Source: Diogma glabrata
Taxonomy: Eukaryota; Arthropoda; Insecta; Diptera; Cylindrotomidae
Direction of reading: 5' to 3'
Length of the DNA: 64,000 bases
Assembly (NCBI GenBank): GCA_963693315.1
Contig: OY856187.1
Coordinates: 389,540,248 to 389,604,247, forward strand
Positions 27,546 through 39,785 of the stretch are shown here, one piece after another; positions within the stretch are counted from its first letter, which is position 1, and each line of letters starts with the position of its first letter. Made by a program: the position numbers and the translations under genes. The notes beneath the pieces were generated by a model. The model was not told the DNA's origin. It made no database searches and was given only the letters and a program-made list of their open reading frames with translations.

Positions 27546-28684
27546 AACTTACACTTTAGAATAGTATAGTAGTTGGTTGATAGTTTTCTTCAGCAACACT
27601 TTCAACGTCAAAAAGTTCTCCACCCAGCAATCAATATCAGAGAATTTTAAGCGAAATGTATATAAAATGGGGATATGGATTTGTATTGATTTCTCTTCCT
27701 ACTTTTCTTTAAAATGATCCAGTAAGATTTGGTGAAACAAACAATTATTCAAATATTAATCTGATGTAAGAATTTGATTTAGGATATATTATATATACTT
27801 AAAAACGCATTATTTTTATTTCAAGCCAATGAATGTAATTCAAATTTTTTATTTATTTTAATCGTTGAAAATATTAGCATCAGTTTATTATTTAATTCCC
27901 ATTTAAATTTCTATGTAATTATTTTTCACTAAAGCAATTTAATTCCTTGATTTTACTATTCCAACTATAAGAAAACTTTAATATTAATATTTGCAATTTA
28001 TTAAAATTTTCGGTATAAAAATAACAAAAACTGTATTATGTTCTTATATTTAGGTTTATATCTCAAATATGAGCAAAATAACTTCGTTTGAAAAAAATTT
28101 ACATGTATTTTGTTCTGATAATTGAATTTGTTAAGTCGAGGTAAAAATATTTATGTTTTATATGGTGAAATGAGACGTTTCAACTTTCAAGTATTAAAAC
28201 TGTACAAAATTGATTATTTGGGTTAATTTCTGAATATCTGAAAACGTAATCAGACAAATTGTTTGTACAAAGAATTTTTAAAATCGAATATGTAGCTTGG
28301 ATTTGATAACACGAACTGACAAGTTTTTTGTTTTTATTGCCTCTAAGGGTCTATTGCATCTCAAACGCCGAAAAAAAATGTTTGTTTAATAAACAGAAAT
28401 ATATCAATATGATGAAGTAATAACAATATCAATATAAGTTAACTAAATGTTGATACTGATTTTTTGAGATGAAGATAAATGCCAATGTGCACAGATTGTT
28501 CGCAAGTGAATCAATAAAATTTTAACCAAAAAGTTAGCTATCTTTAAATCATTTAATTGAAAAAAAAAATATTTAAACTTTTTTATTTTTTGTTTGTTTT
28601 ATTCAAAATTTAGATATCGGGAGATTTTAAGAGCTTTCTGACGATAAGACCTTTCATGGTTAAATTTTCAGAGTCGAGGCAATC
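27546..28684. other. AT-rich interval, no gene seen
   Basis: Nothing recognisable until the hAT target duplication at 28685. A 31-codon frame (-) that would read across the empty hAT site ends at 28610; it is too short to support. Confidence 0.55.
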
Positions 28685-29129
28685 CGTGGCGGCAGTGGCG
28701 TAGCTAGCATGGGTGACACCCAGGGCGGATATTTTGGTGTCACCCCAAAAATAAAAACTGTCAATAATAATAAAAAGCTGATAAACGTAATTTATAATTT
28801 TTTTTAAGTAATACAAATGAAGATTATTATTAATAAGTTACATTGGGTCATTGTTGCCCGCAAGTAATTTTTAATTAATTTTAATTTGATGAAACTCCTT
28901 TCACACGAAGCCACTAATACGCAAATAGTCATAAATAACTTTAGTGCGACCGTAAAATTCGGAAGAAATTCTATAAAATCCCATTCTGCGATGAATTTCA
29001 AAAATTCAAGGTACACCCAGCTAGAAACTGTAACATTGGCCGCTTTTAAATGCCTCCTCAACCTTGGTATCTCTATGAGGAGTTCTGTTGCCAGGGGCGC
29101 ACACAGAAAATGTTTTAGGGGGGGGGGTC

Positions 29130-29390
29130 CAACAAATTTTTTTTTAATAAAAAGCGCTGTGTAGGAATTATAATAACACACATAGAAATCTTTTAAGACG
29201 TAGTTCCAACAACAAGATGCCTGTTGAGGTGTTGATGAACGATTTTTAAACCTTTGTGGATTGTACACCCCCGGGACTGTTGATTCGGACTAAGCATTTC
29301 ATTTGTACGATGTAAATCGGTGTGTTTCGATCGGTTGTTGATCTTTTGTTTCAAAAAACGATTTTGGCTGTCAGATTTGTCTTCCAAAAA
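29130..29390 (-). pseudogene. LINE 3' end, copy 1
   Basis: On the minus strand, a C-terminal coding remnant (NQQSRGCTIHKGLKIVHQHL, NRHLVVGTTS) is followed by a short 3' UTR and a tail (TTATTAAAAAAAAA-like, seen as a T-run at 29140). It aligns with 38136-38345, where the equivalent is GFNPQMFKKSVNLHLRTPVVV. Confidence 0.65.
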
Positions 29391-30009
29391 TGTTTATATG
29401 TATGCATCAGTGATGCTAGACTTTAAAAAATAAATTTCCCGTTGCCGTATCAAAACTTACCGATTTTACCGTTTCTTTAAGGAAAAACTTCCCATCAAGC
29501 TTACAATTAAAAAAATATACATATATATAAATCCAATTGTTTATATGGAAAAAACTTCAAAATCCACCACTATAACAATATTTTTTAATATGTTCAAAAT
29601 GCATCGATGCATAGAAAGGATCTTGTAGTTCCTTATTGTTGGTGATTTTATTTTTCATCTCGTAGTGTGAAAATATTCCTGAAACTCAGAAATATGTTAT
29701 TGCTTGTGGGATTTTCCTAACTTTTGTTTCTATTTTCGTAAGAAATATCAGAACATCAACATCAGAAGGCTGAAATTTCATCGATTTTACTGTATACTAA
29801 AAAGGCGATGAATGGCAGATTCATTTAAACAAAATTATTGAGTAATCAACATCTTTTTGGAAGGATAGTAAAAAATAGTTGTTGCGATCATTTTGAATAA
29901 GTTTAAATTTAAAAAGCTTCTGCAATTAATTGTAAAAAAGCCCGCACTTGCCAAGTTTTTGTCCGCTTTCCTGTTTTAAATGAAATATCCCATAAACGGA
30001 AAAAAATCA

Positions 30010-30500
30010 CCCGATCTGGAATTACTGGTGTGTATTAATATAATGCTCATATATTTTAGATAGAAATGAGAGCAAGGGTATTGCGGTCTTTAATTTGAAA
30101 TATCACATTTTGTTTCGTTTTGGGAATGAATTGGCTAACTCCTAGCACGAAAGAGAAATATCAGATCTATAGGATTTGTAGAAAATTTTAGTAAGAGAAG
30201 GTGCAAGTCCCTTTGAAAACGTTGTTAGAATAGAAGGAATGATGTTCAGACCGGAGACTTTGCTGGCAGTTAACCCCCTTAAGATTTTTTGGACAATTTT
30301 GGGTTTGAAATAAAAATCTTTCATACTAACGCCTGAAGACTGGATTTTTGGTTTTTCTTTAGGAGTTTCAAAAACAGTCGAGATCACAGCAAAGCGTTCC
30401 GCAAGCAATGTGATTTTTCTCGCGCTTTCGCGCTTTCGCTCTGTCCATTTCTGTTTTTTTCGTTTTCGATTATCTGGTTTAATATAATATTGGGCTGAAT
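30010..30500 (-). pseudogene. LINE reverse transcriptase N-terminal fragment, minus strand
   Basis: LLAERFAVISTVFETPKEK, KDFYFKPKIVQKILRGL, ASKVSGLNIIPSILTTFSKG and LAPSLTKIFYKSY match the region before the RT palm in Jockey/CR1-like LINEs (F....V...L..L...KA.G.D.IP...L......LAP.L...F..S). Further left, PLLSFLSKIYEHYIN matches the RPI.L....SK..E motif. It may belong to the same copy as the 3' end at 29130-29390. Confidence 0.7.
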
Positions 30501-30827
30501 AGATATTAGGACTTAAATCGTTAAGGGATTTTTGTTATGGAACCAAATATTAAATAATATTTGTTTGTTTCTAAGGGGCAATTTGGCTGGAAAACAAATA
30601 TTTTTGTTGGGGTTTCATTATCAAGAAGGAAACGAATTTATTGATACTAAAACATTTTAGTCAAACAAAATTTATACTTTATTATTACTATATTATTATT
30701 TTATTTTTATATTCATTTTCACTCGGATATAACGGCCAAACAACCTACCAGAGCTCCAGACAGTCATGGTCAAATTAATAAATTGCTTTATTTGTTTTTG
30801 ATAAATGATCTTTCGTTTAATTTAATT

Positions 30828-31330
30828 TAAAGTATCAGAACCTTTAGGTGGTTCAGACCATAATTTGATCTCCACTCATTTAAATTTACAAGTTCCCAAA
30901 CAGTTTCAATCTAATCCTATAGTCTTATTTAGGTTGCAGATTGGCAGGGGCTTGGAGATATATGTTTAATTCAAACATTTCTGCTTCTAATTTTTCAGAA
31001 ATAATACACGTGGGTATGCGCAGGTTTATTCCGATATATGGTTCTGAAGGCTGATCTTTAGGATTCGGGTAAATGTGAAGAAGCAATAAAATTTAAAATA
31101 AATGCTCTTTAAAAAATGGCCAGTATACAGCCAATTTCAAAAATGTTGCTAACATGATTTCAACAAATGTTCATTAATTTAATATTATGAGCTTCTTAAG
31201 TCGTTACTTAATGAAAGACAATGCGGTTTTTGTAAATGAAGAGCGACGGGAAATTTACTTTCTTTGTCACACATATCTGGAACAGTCGGTTGAAAACCTT
31301 GGTGAGACTTTCATTGCTGCTCAGTGTTGC
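30828..31330 (+). pseudogene. LINE endonuclease tail and start of RT, plus strand
   Basis: EPLGGSDHNLISTHLNLQV is the C-terminal SDH motif of the LINE endonuclease. It is followed, after frame changes, by ADWQGLGDY-like and SEIIHVGMRRFIP-like blocks (the usual link between endonuclease and RT), then CEEAIKFKINAL and a QCGFCK-like block (normally QYGFR..RST) near 31215. It runs opposite to the RT fragment at 30010-30500, which encodes the segment missing between the last two blocks. Confidence 0.6.
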
Positions 31331-33774
31331 ATAATGAATAATTATAATTAACGAACACTTTAGTTCGCAAATAAATAACGAACACAGCCTACAATAGAAT
31401 AGAAGATTGGTTTCCGGTTTATGTTTAATCTTGTTGTCTTCTACATAAAACATGTAATGTCTAAACTCTAAAGTGTCTTAAATAATAAAACTAAAACTAA
31501 AGTTAAACAAATTGTCTTTTAATATAAACCATAAAAATATATATAAATATAACACTCAGCAATTTTAATCTTATTAATGAGCATGATTCGTAGTATGTTG
31601 CTGATTTGAAGGTACACAAATACACTATGGATAAACGCGCGTGTATGCCTAGATCAAATCAATTTTACCTGAACAGAGTATCCATAGCAGCCTATCTTTT
31701 TAAGGTTCAAGTGACAAGATGCAGCTTTTCAAAGAAATTTTTTTAACTGAATTTAGCATCTCTGGAATGCCTTACTGACGTTGGTCTTCCTTGATAATTG
31801 TAATCCACAAAACTTTAAAAATAGCGTTCCTCATAAAATCTCGTAAAATCCTCAGAGAGAATTGATCAATAGTGAGTAACCTTAGATCCCTGGTTAGCAT
31901 CGTTTCTTACGATATTCAGAGATGCTAATCTATAATTTCTTATGGTTAACACTAAATAATGTCTAAATTTAAAAAACAATACTGAAAAATTATCGGTTAG
32001 AGAGGGGGGTCCGGACCCGAAAACCCCCCCTTGTGTGCGCGCCTGGTCTGTTGCCGATACCTCATCATAAAAACTGGCAAATTTTGATACAGATAATTTC
32101 AACTCTTCACTGTTCGCCAAAAGCTAAGTGTTTGTCTGCACAACCCCAAACAATGAAGCTAAATCTTGAACTGACTTAAGTCTAGTTCAGAGTTTAACAC
32201 TGAATCGGTCAAGACATTCCAACATGTTCTTTTTAAGTTGAGCTCTCAGTGTCAGTTCAACACCAGGGCCAACTCACCAGCCATTGGTTTTTTACGACGA
32301 ATTCAGCTTTCCATTGGAATGTCATAGTCCTCCGATTTTTTCGCAGCAAGAATTATTGCCTCTTCTACAATGTGACTTCGTTACGAATGGACTCTATTTT
32401 TGTAACTAATTGATCAATGTTCAAGCCCTTGCTTTGCAATCCAATCTGAGCACAGATATTATTTCCCTTAGAATATCATTCCAAAACAAAAGATAGCAAA
32501 GAAACGTAAATTCACATGCTGCATGAATAAGGTTCTGTGCAGCGCCTTTTCTTGTTGATCACTTAACTTCTCAATTGCATCCACAATCCCATCAAAATTT
32601 TCGGCCAATACTTTTACTGCAGCATAATGACCACTTCAATGCGTTGTTAAGAGTCTTTTAACAGTTGCTTTGGTGTGTTTAAAAAGCACTTCTCAGCGGC
32701 TAGTCGAAGCAGAAAAACGTGTAAAAATGGCTTCCACTGTTCCGAAAAACGTTACACAAGCTACATTTTGTGCAAATGAGTGTTGGCCACATAAATTATA
32801 CCACTCATAACAGCTACATTATCATAACGTTGGGAACGACAATTCATAAAATCTATACCGTCATTTTCAAGATTTTTACACTGAAAAAAACATGTCCTAT
32901 TTCCAATCGAAATGCAGTTGTATCAACCTCACCGTGCGGGCAGATATGGCGAAACGAACTACGAGATTGATTCAACAACTGTACAATTATAAGCCGACCC
33001 TCACATGAAATATTTATGTGAAAATTAGATATAGTTCAATTAATCTCAAATACTTAAACTTTAAAATGAAAAATTCATGATATAAGCCCAAAGAAATATG
33101 TTTTCACGGAAATAGTTATTAACTTTATTCAACTACTGTTATATTTGATATAACACTTTATCTTTTAAATAAACCTCATTCTGTTGTCAGGACAATGTTA
33201 CTGAGTACTAAGTAGTTGTCCCGTCACGGAGAAATTGTTTGTAAATATCTTTTCCTTGCATGAATAATAAACTGCCAACTTCGAGATGAGGTTGTCATTA
33301 CTTCAAGTTTTCTTTCATTGTAAGAATTTCATCGCTTAAATCAGCGGCTTTTTTCCATGTAAAGGAAAAAATCCAAGGAATACTTCCTTGATTTCCACTT
33401 TTCTGCCATCAATTTTCACTTAACGAATTGCTTCTGACATTTGATCAATATGTGAAATGTCAGGTGTGCTATCAAACATAATTCCAAAATATTAACCGAT
33501 TTAATTTCGTTGACAAGCTTAAACTTTACGTGGTTCGTTAAAACATTTATGAACTCAATTTGTATATCTGGTGACAAATGTGATACTTTTGATGATTTAC
33601 CATGCTCCAAATTCAAAATGTGTTCTTTTAACACTACAGCATACTTTGACAATAGATAGTTCTAAGAACTTGCCCTTATATGAAGAACTTTGTCCTTCAT
33701 CATGTCAACGAAATACTAGGTTTTGTTTAGATAAAAACAAATTTATATCCCCTGCATGGAGGGATCAGTTTTTA

Positions 33775-33965
33775 TTTTTTTTTTTATTTTTGATCTACGG
33801 GTGTGACAACCCCGCGTACTCCAGTCCCTGCTATTGACATACGAGTTAACGTGAGATATCACATACCATTGGCAATAGCAGTGAGATATCACTAGCCAAG
33901 GTGACATCTTAGGGGTGGTGGCGGATGAACTGTATTCAGTCAACGGTAGTACCCTCAATCTTAGC
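33775..33965 (-). repeat. Retroposon-like end related to 10855-10945
   Basis: The minus strand ends in an A-rich tail (GATCAAAAATAAAAAAAAAA) next to the host junction. Shared with the copy near 10855: TATGTCAATAGCAGGGACTG and neighbouring blocks. Part of the unit (GTGATATCTCA.TGCTATTGCCAATGG-like) is duplicated within this copy. Confidence 0.6.
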
Positions 33966-34114
33966 TGTGAAATAATCCTTGATGATGAGACGCTATTGCT
34001 TCCTTGAAGAAACGAGCCTTCATATAACTATGGGTGGGCTTTAATCTTTAAGAAAGACAGTGCGTCACAGGACCAAGGAATATGCAACTGGCTGGATTAT
34101 TGGCAACTACATTT

Positions 34115-34143
34115 TAGGTAGATTTCATATAAAAATCTACCTA
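34115..34143. repeat. Perfect hairpin, start of the palindrome-plus-(TA)n module
   Basis: TAGGTAGATTT and AAATCTACCTA (11-bp perfect arms) around CATATAA. The same hairpin, with one mismatch, occurs inverted at 25498-25526. Confidence 0.85.
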
Positions 34144-34234
34144 TTGCAATGGGCTTCATCTCGGAATTTCGGAAAAATTTTTGTGCCAAACGACTATATA
34201 TGATAAGCGGAGACAAAAAAACAAAAAAAAAAAA

Positions 34235-34344
<110 letters not shown>

Positions 34345-34366
34345 GATATGAGATATAACGAAAACG

Positions 34367-35325
34367 ACCGGCACTCTCACGGTCGCATTTGTTGAGGTAG
34401 ATCAAAAAAATTTTCTGTACTTGTGTGTTTTAATAATATCTTGGACAAGTTCGTGAATCAGCAAAATCCGACACGTGGTTAAGAAACTAGAGGCTTTTTT
34501 CTGAAAAAAATTGATTTTTTAAAACCGTTATAACGGCCGTTTGGATACTAATATTTCAAAAAATTTGACAAATTTAGAATCTTTGGAATCTTTTTTATCA
34601 ATTTGTTTTAAAACTAGACCTCTGCAGTTAGAGGTTCCTGAGTGAACGGCTCCAACAAAAAAGTTTGCAAAATAAAATTTTTTTTTTAAACAACCGGCAC
34701 TCTCACGGTCGCATTTATAAGGCCAGATCAAAAAAGCTTTTCTTAAAATGTGCGTTTTGTTAATATCTTGGACGAGTTCGTAAATCAGCCCAATTCAACA
34801 CATGGTTAAGAAACTAGAGGCTTTATACTAGAAAAAAACTCTGTTGTTTAGATCCGTTATAACGGCCGTTTGGATTCTAATATTTTTAAAATCTTCATAA
34901 ATTTAGAATTTTTGAAGCCTTTTTAATCAGTTTCTTTCAAAAAAAAGACCTCTGCAGTTGGAGGTTTCTGAGTGAACGGCTCTAACAAAAAAGCTTGTAA
35001 AACACAAAATGCGTTTGAATCAACCGGCGCTCTCACGGTTGCATTTGTAGAGCCAGATCAAAAACCCTTTCTTAAAAATGTGTGTTTTATTAATATCTTG
35101 GACAAGTTCGTAAATCAGAAAAATCTGACACATGGTTAAGGAACTATAGGCTTTATACTAGAAAAAAAAGTGTTTTTTTTAATCCGTTATAACGGCCGTT
35201 TGGATACTAATATTTTTTAAATCTTCATAAATTTAGAATCTGTGGAAACATTTTAATCCGTTTCTTATAAATATAAACCTCTGCAGTTAGAGGTTTTTGA
35301 CTTGTTGGCTTCAACAAAAAAGTTT
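34367..35325. repeat. Three tandem copies of a ~328-bp unit
   Basis: Units start at 34367, 34693 and 35023 (periods 326 and 330) with ACCGGC(A/G)CTCTCACGGT. Each contains AATATCTTGGAC(A/G)AGTTCGT, CAC(G/A)TGGTTAAG(A/G)AACTA, CCGTTATAACGGCCGTTTGG, TTTAGAATCT-like and GACCTCTGCAGTT(A/G)GAGGTTYCTGA-like blocks, with two short palindromes (GTTATAAC within TTATAACGGCCGTT, and CCTCTGCAG..AGAGG). Copy identity is roughly 80-85 percent. No coding capacity. It is either a short satellite or internal repeats of an element bordered by the (TA)n array. Confidence 0.9.
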
Positions 35326-35821
35326 GCAACAATCCCCAACTACAATTTCCAAAAACCTTATAACAGTCAATGTCAACCTTATAACAGTCAAAAAATAAAA
35401 GATTTGAATAGAAGAAATTAATTTTTTTTTCTTAGAAATAAACTATTTTCATATTTTGCAGTAATTGCACGACATATGATATAGAGTAGGTTTGTGTCAT
35501 AAATTATCACACACATGTTCTGTGGTAGATTTGATATTTGTTTGTTGCAAAATTGGATAGATATAATTTTGCTTGTAGGTAGCTAATTTTCTTTTTAAAA
35601 TTTGTTCGATATGTGTTTGAAATTAGTTTGTTTTGTTTAAACTAATCTGATACATCAGATTCTACTGGCACACAAAACTGTCTGATCTCGAAATCTACCT
35701 ATTTCTAGCGGATATACGTGCCGCTTGGACTTTTTGTTTTGTTGCAGCAAATTTTTGTAAAAATTTGCTATTTACTTTTTAATCTACTTTTATTTTCTCT
35801 ACTCTATCATGAAATATTGGC

Positions 35822-36252
35822 CTATGGCTGTATTCTAAACCAAAACTTATTTGAAACTTATTTGTGGAGACTTACTTATTTGAATAAGTAACCTAAATAG
35901 GTGACTTATTTGAAATTTTTTTTTCATAGAAAAATCTAATTCGATTTGACAGTGTCAAATATTTTTATGTTTGTTTACAAAATAGTTTTAAGCAATAAAA
36001 TTTCTTTTTCGATCCCTAATAAAATAATGTAGTAATTTAAAATGAAAAAAAGAAGTTTTGTAAACTCTTTAATTGATCAAATTAAATAAATCGTTCTAAT
36101 TAAATTTATTTTCGAATTTGCTTTTTGTTGCTGTCAAAATAAGAAAGCTAAATCATTTAGAATAGCTTTTAAATACTTATTTAAAATGGCGGTAAATAAG
36201 TAAGTCTACATAAATAAGTTTCAAATAAGTCGTCGTTTAGAAAACAGCCTAT
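35822..36252. mobile_element. 430-bp MITE with ~62-bp inverted repeats
   Basis: Left end TATGGCTGTATTCTAAAC and right end, reverse complemented, TAGGCTGTTTTCTAAAC; both continue into ACTTATTTGAAACTTATTTG/A, then G.AGACTTACTTATTT. Non-coding AT-rich interior. Superfamily not determined. Confidence 0.8.
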
Positions 36253-36340
36253 GTCATATTTTGTCAGTGATAGCATTTTTTGTTTAGTTATCCATTCTTT
36301 AACAGAAAATATAAAAAAAAACAAAAAAAGAAAGATTTAC

Positions 36341-36460
36341 GTCCATTAACACCTTTGAACGTATGTTGTTGTGGGACCTTGGTCTTAAAAGGTTCTTATG
36401 TGTTATTGTGACACATATTGTAATGCCTACTACACAACACATTTTATTAAAAAAAAAAAA
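36341..36460 (+). pseudogene. LINE 3' end, copy 2, with poly(A)
   Basis: GTTGTTGTGGGACCTTGGTC, then TTAAAAGGT, TGTGACACATATT, and CACAACACATTTTATTAAA running into a poly(A). It is the same 3' end as at 38136-38345 but on the plus strand, truncated to about 120 bp. Its poly(A) abuts the interrupted hAT transposase frame. Confidence 0.8.
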
Positions 36461-37604
36461 TAATAATCTGGATAAAAGATGTTTCCACTTCTGTTTTTCA
36501 TTATATATTAATTGCAAGGCTGCGTCTGCTATCGTTATATGAAATTTTAACCTCATTTCCTAAGTTTGCTACTTTTAAAAGTTCGCCAGATGTTCATTTG
36601 AAGTTTCATGGTCGGTTACTTTGGGATTTAGTTTCCACCACTTCTGAAATCCAGTCGTAGATTTTGTATTATTACTATTGGTTACAGCAAATATACGACA
36701 GCAGAAGCAGTACAGGTTATTATTTATAGGAGAATAAACCATCCATGACCGCAGAATTTTTTCACCATAAGGCATCACTTTATAATACCATTCTTTAGAA
36801 AGATGACGAACATCACCTTTTATGTCCAACCCGTGTCTAGATACAGTAGCAAACGACCCTTCTCTATTTTGAAAATGTTCACTTCCTTTTTTATGATTTC
36901 AATGCGAACATTATCAGAGACGAGTATATTCCAATGTGATACATCTCTTAAGTCCTGCAGTGATTCACTTATGCAAATACTGTCTTCGATAGTAGAAGCA
37001 TTAACAGCATTATCACTGTCATTTGCAGTATTTTTTTCTGATTCGTCTTCATCATATGTTATCATTATTAGTTCTGTATTGTCGCTGTTACTTTCCGAAG
37101 ATGAGCCAATATTCTCTGAAACATTCGTTGCATCAACGTGAAAATCAGTTTCTTTTGATGAACCTTGGATATCATCGGGTTTTGTAACATATTTATAGAG
37201 GGATCCAGATATGCTATGAATTGCACCTATTTTAGCCTGTTTGGTCTTTCTCTGCTGGAACCCACTTTTTCTTTAAGAAGTATGAACTCCTCGTGGCATA
37301 TTTATTTTTTGCGATATTTGCTAAACGAAATCTAAAAAAATATTTTTAATTATAGTAGGTATCTGCAAAGCATTAATTCTAAATATATTTGTAGGATACA
37401 TATATGTCTATTTCATAATAAGTGCACTGTGTTAACGACTAAATACACCGCCAAGAGAATTAATTTATTTAAAATTCCTTGTAACAACTTATATTAAATA
37501 ATATTTGATAAAATGGAATATACAACTCATATGCCTAATATTATAAGGTACTATTTAAAAAAATATAAGTATAAAATCCTAAAAGATATATTTTTTATAA
37601 AGAA

Positions 37605-37947
37605 TTGAAACCAAAATTAAATATCCAATTAGAATCATGTTCAATAATTTACAAAATTAAATGTGATTTTTGTGAAAAATTTTACATCGGAAAAACCGGA
37701 AATGTTTTAAGGAATACTTTCCTAAGAAGAAAAATAAACAAAATTTAAAGTTTATTTTTGCAAACCATTTACATAGTTAATAGCAATAGCTACACCACTT
37801 TTTAAAAAATTTTGAAGGCTTTACATTTATGTAGCCAAGGATCTCTAAAAGAATCACTTGATGAATTTGAAATTTACAAGGGATTTAAAACCCAACAAAA
37901 TGTAATTTTAAATGATAAACTTTCATTTAATTCAAATATATAAATAT
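37605..37947 (+). pseudogene. Penelope-like retroelement GIY-YIG fragment
   Basis: IIYKIKCDFCEKFYIGKTGN followed by VLRNTFLRRKINK fits the GIY-YIG endonuclease of Penelope-like elements (VYKI.C..C...YIG.TGR.L..R). After a decayed stretch, GSLKESLDEFEIYKGFKTQQ and NVILNDKLSFNSN match the C-terminal L..LE..EI.......LN pattern. The RT is absent. It lies between the hAT transposase start and the right hAT terminus. Confidence 0.7.
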
Positions 37948-38135
37948 ATAAAACTGAAAACAAACAGTATGTGTATGTATATACCTATAAAAATTTGCAA
38001 AACTGCAGTAATTGCACAACTGCCATTTTATTCCACAGTAATTATTTTTGTGTCCATTGAAAAACGATCTATTCCAATTTATTCCTTGAGTTTCAAGATA
38101 AAGGAAAAAAATTTTTGAGATCATTTACAAACACG

Positions 38136-38345
38136 ATGATTTTTTTTTTTTTTTTTTTTAATAAAATGTGTTGTGTAATAGGGTTTAGAATATGTGTCAC
38201 AACAACACATAAATACCTTTTAAGACCTAGGTCTAGACCTGGGTCCCACAACAACTGGCGTTCTGAGGTGTAGATTAACGCTTTTTTTAAACATCTGTGG
38301 GTTGAAGCCATCTGAGACTAAGTGTTCCGGCAAACTATTCCATTT
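38136..38345 (-). pseudogene. LINE 3' end, copy 3, with poly(A)
   Basis: Minus strand: NKWNSLPEHLVSDGFNPQMF then KKSVNLHLRTPVVVGPRSRP and a stop, the typical WN.LP...V.......FK..L C-terminus of a Jockey/CR1-like LINE. A ~75-nt 3' UTR (GTGTTGTTGTGACACATATT) and a ~20-nt poly(A) (T-run at 38140-38160) follow. It is the best-preserved of the three related ends in this hAT. Confidence 0.82.
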
Positions 38346-38987
38346 ATTGTTTTTGATTTGATTGTTTATTAGTTTCCTTAGGTGTTTGCAATTAATTTTT
38401 TTGAAATGTAAAACATATATTAGGTAGTAAAGTTAAGCTAATATTTTAGAAATATTTTTAGAATAGAGACATTGTAACTCAAGGGTGCCACCCTATAGAC
38501 AAAGGGTGCCACATTATCGACGTAAACCACTTTTCCTATACATTATTCAGCATATATGTTTTCAGACCTGGTCGTTAAAGAACCATTCTTGCATACTAAA
38601 TAATATACCGCAAAATAAAGTCAATATGGTATCTATAGGAATATTCAAAGCTATTGAATAATTGTGGTGATGGCATTCAATGCTCAACATGTTGATTCGA
38701 TTAATATTGTTAAAATTTTATTTCACGTAATAACTCAAAAAATTTTAAAAGTAGAATATATTCTTTTTGAACCAATAACACATTTATAGGACACATTTAT
38801 AAGTTATCACAATTTATAAATTAAAATTATATGGATAACCTGGTTAAAATGGTTTCTAAGTGATTTATCGTTGAAAACATTGTGATGGTTTGTTTAAGTT
38901 TTTACGTTCGGGTGTCACCCCAAAACGGGTGACACCCGGGGCGGACCGCCCCCCTCGCCCCCCCCTAGCTACGCCACTGCGTGGCGG

Positions 38988-39440
38988 TCGTTACAGATTG
39001 TCATTAATCTTAACGATCTTTTTCAATGTAATTTTTTTGGCGCCCAACAAATACATATAAAACAATCCTCAAAAAATCAAGAACGTGAATTAAATTCAAT
39101 CTACCTTCAAATTTTTCACCTTAACCTTATAAGTGTATACTTTCGTTGATTAAAAAGAAAAATCAAAAAAAATGCTTATTAATTAATTTTCAATTACGTT
39201 AGTTTCATTTTTTTTTAAATCGGTAGTTAATTTTCATCTCATTTAATTATTAATAAATCTTAAGGGGAAAATGAAAGCAAATCAACTATTATCTGAAAAA
39301 AAAAATTACATATGTAAATAATAATAATTAAACTTGTTTTAAAAGCATTTTCAGAGTAAAATTCGTAATAGTTATGTGAATAAAATACATAAGAAAGTGA
39401 TTGGTTTAAATTTTCACTAATAAAAGAATACAAAATTAGG
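38988..39440. other. AT-rich interval, no gene seen
   Basis: Right flank of the hAT element; no recognisable feature. Confidence 0.6.
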
Positions 39441-39446
39441 TTTTTC

Positions 39447-39625
39447 GGCTAACGGCTGTAAAGTTTAACTTTAGCTCAGCTAAAGTCTTACTTTTTAGCC
39501 GGCGGCTGCAAAAGTGACGTCATTTTTACTTTTTCTGCCGGCGGCTGTAAAGTAACTTCCATATTTTTACGGCGGCTGTAAAGTAATTTTCATATTTTTA
39601 CGGCGGCAGTAAAGTAAAATAAAAT
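39447..39625. repeat. GC-rich tandem units GGCGGCTGTAAAGTAA
   Basis: Five degenerate units: GGCTGTAAAGTTTAA, GCCGGCGGCTGCAAAAGT, GCCGGCGGCTGTAAAGTAA, GGCGGCTGTAAAGTAA and GGCGGCAGTAAAGTAA, spaced 30-40 bp by T-rich DNA (CATATTTTTAC in the last ones). A palindrome CTTTAGCTCAGCTAAAG follows the first unit. Confidence 0.8.
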
Positions 39626-39785
39626 GATATTATTAATTTGTTCAAAACAGAATGCATTTCAGTTCATTTTAATGAATAAAAATAAAAAAAAATTAATTTC
39701 AGAAAATTTATTACCTAAAACATATTTTTAAAAAATTTGATGCATTAATTTCATATTTTTAAACAAATTTAAACGTTTGCCGAAA

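Larger units (their letters stand above)
29092..32046. mobile_element. hAT-like element nested in the hAT transposase gene
   Basis: Left end CAGGGGCGCACACAG followed by a G-run; right end, reverse complemented, CCAGGCGCGCACACAAG followed by a G-run. The 8-bp duplication TCTGTTGC lies at 29084-29091 and 32047-32054 (allowing one extra G at the right terminus). Removing the element and one TCTGTTGC copy restores continuous host-transposase coding, from SKFASFYDEVSAT to ELLIEIPRLRR, which fixes the insertion point independently. Its interior is mostly LINE debris (29130-31330); no transposase of its own was recognised. Confidence 0.88.

Noticed and set aside
28610..28816. Small minus-strand gene read across the left hAT end
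   Set aside because: Most of the frame lies in hAT terminal sequence. The host part is about 31 codons with a stop just upstream at the empty site.
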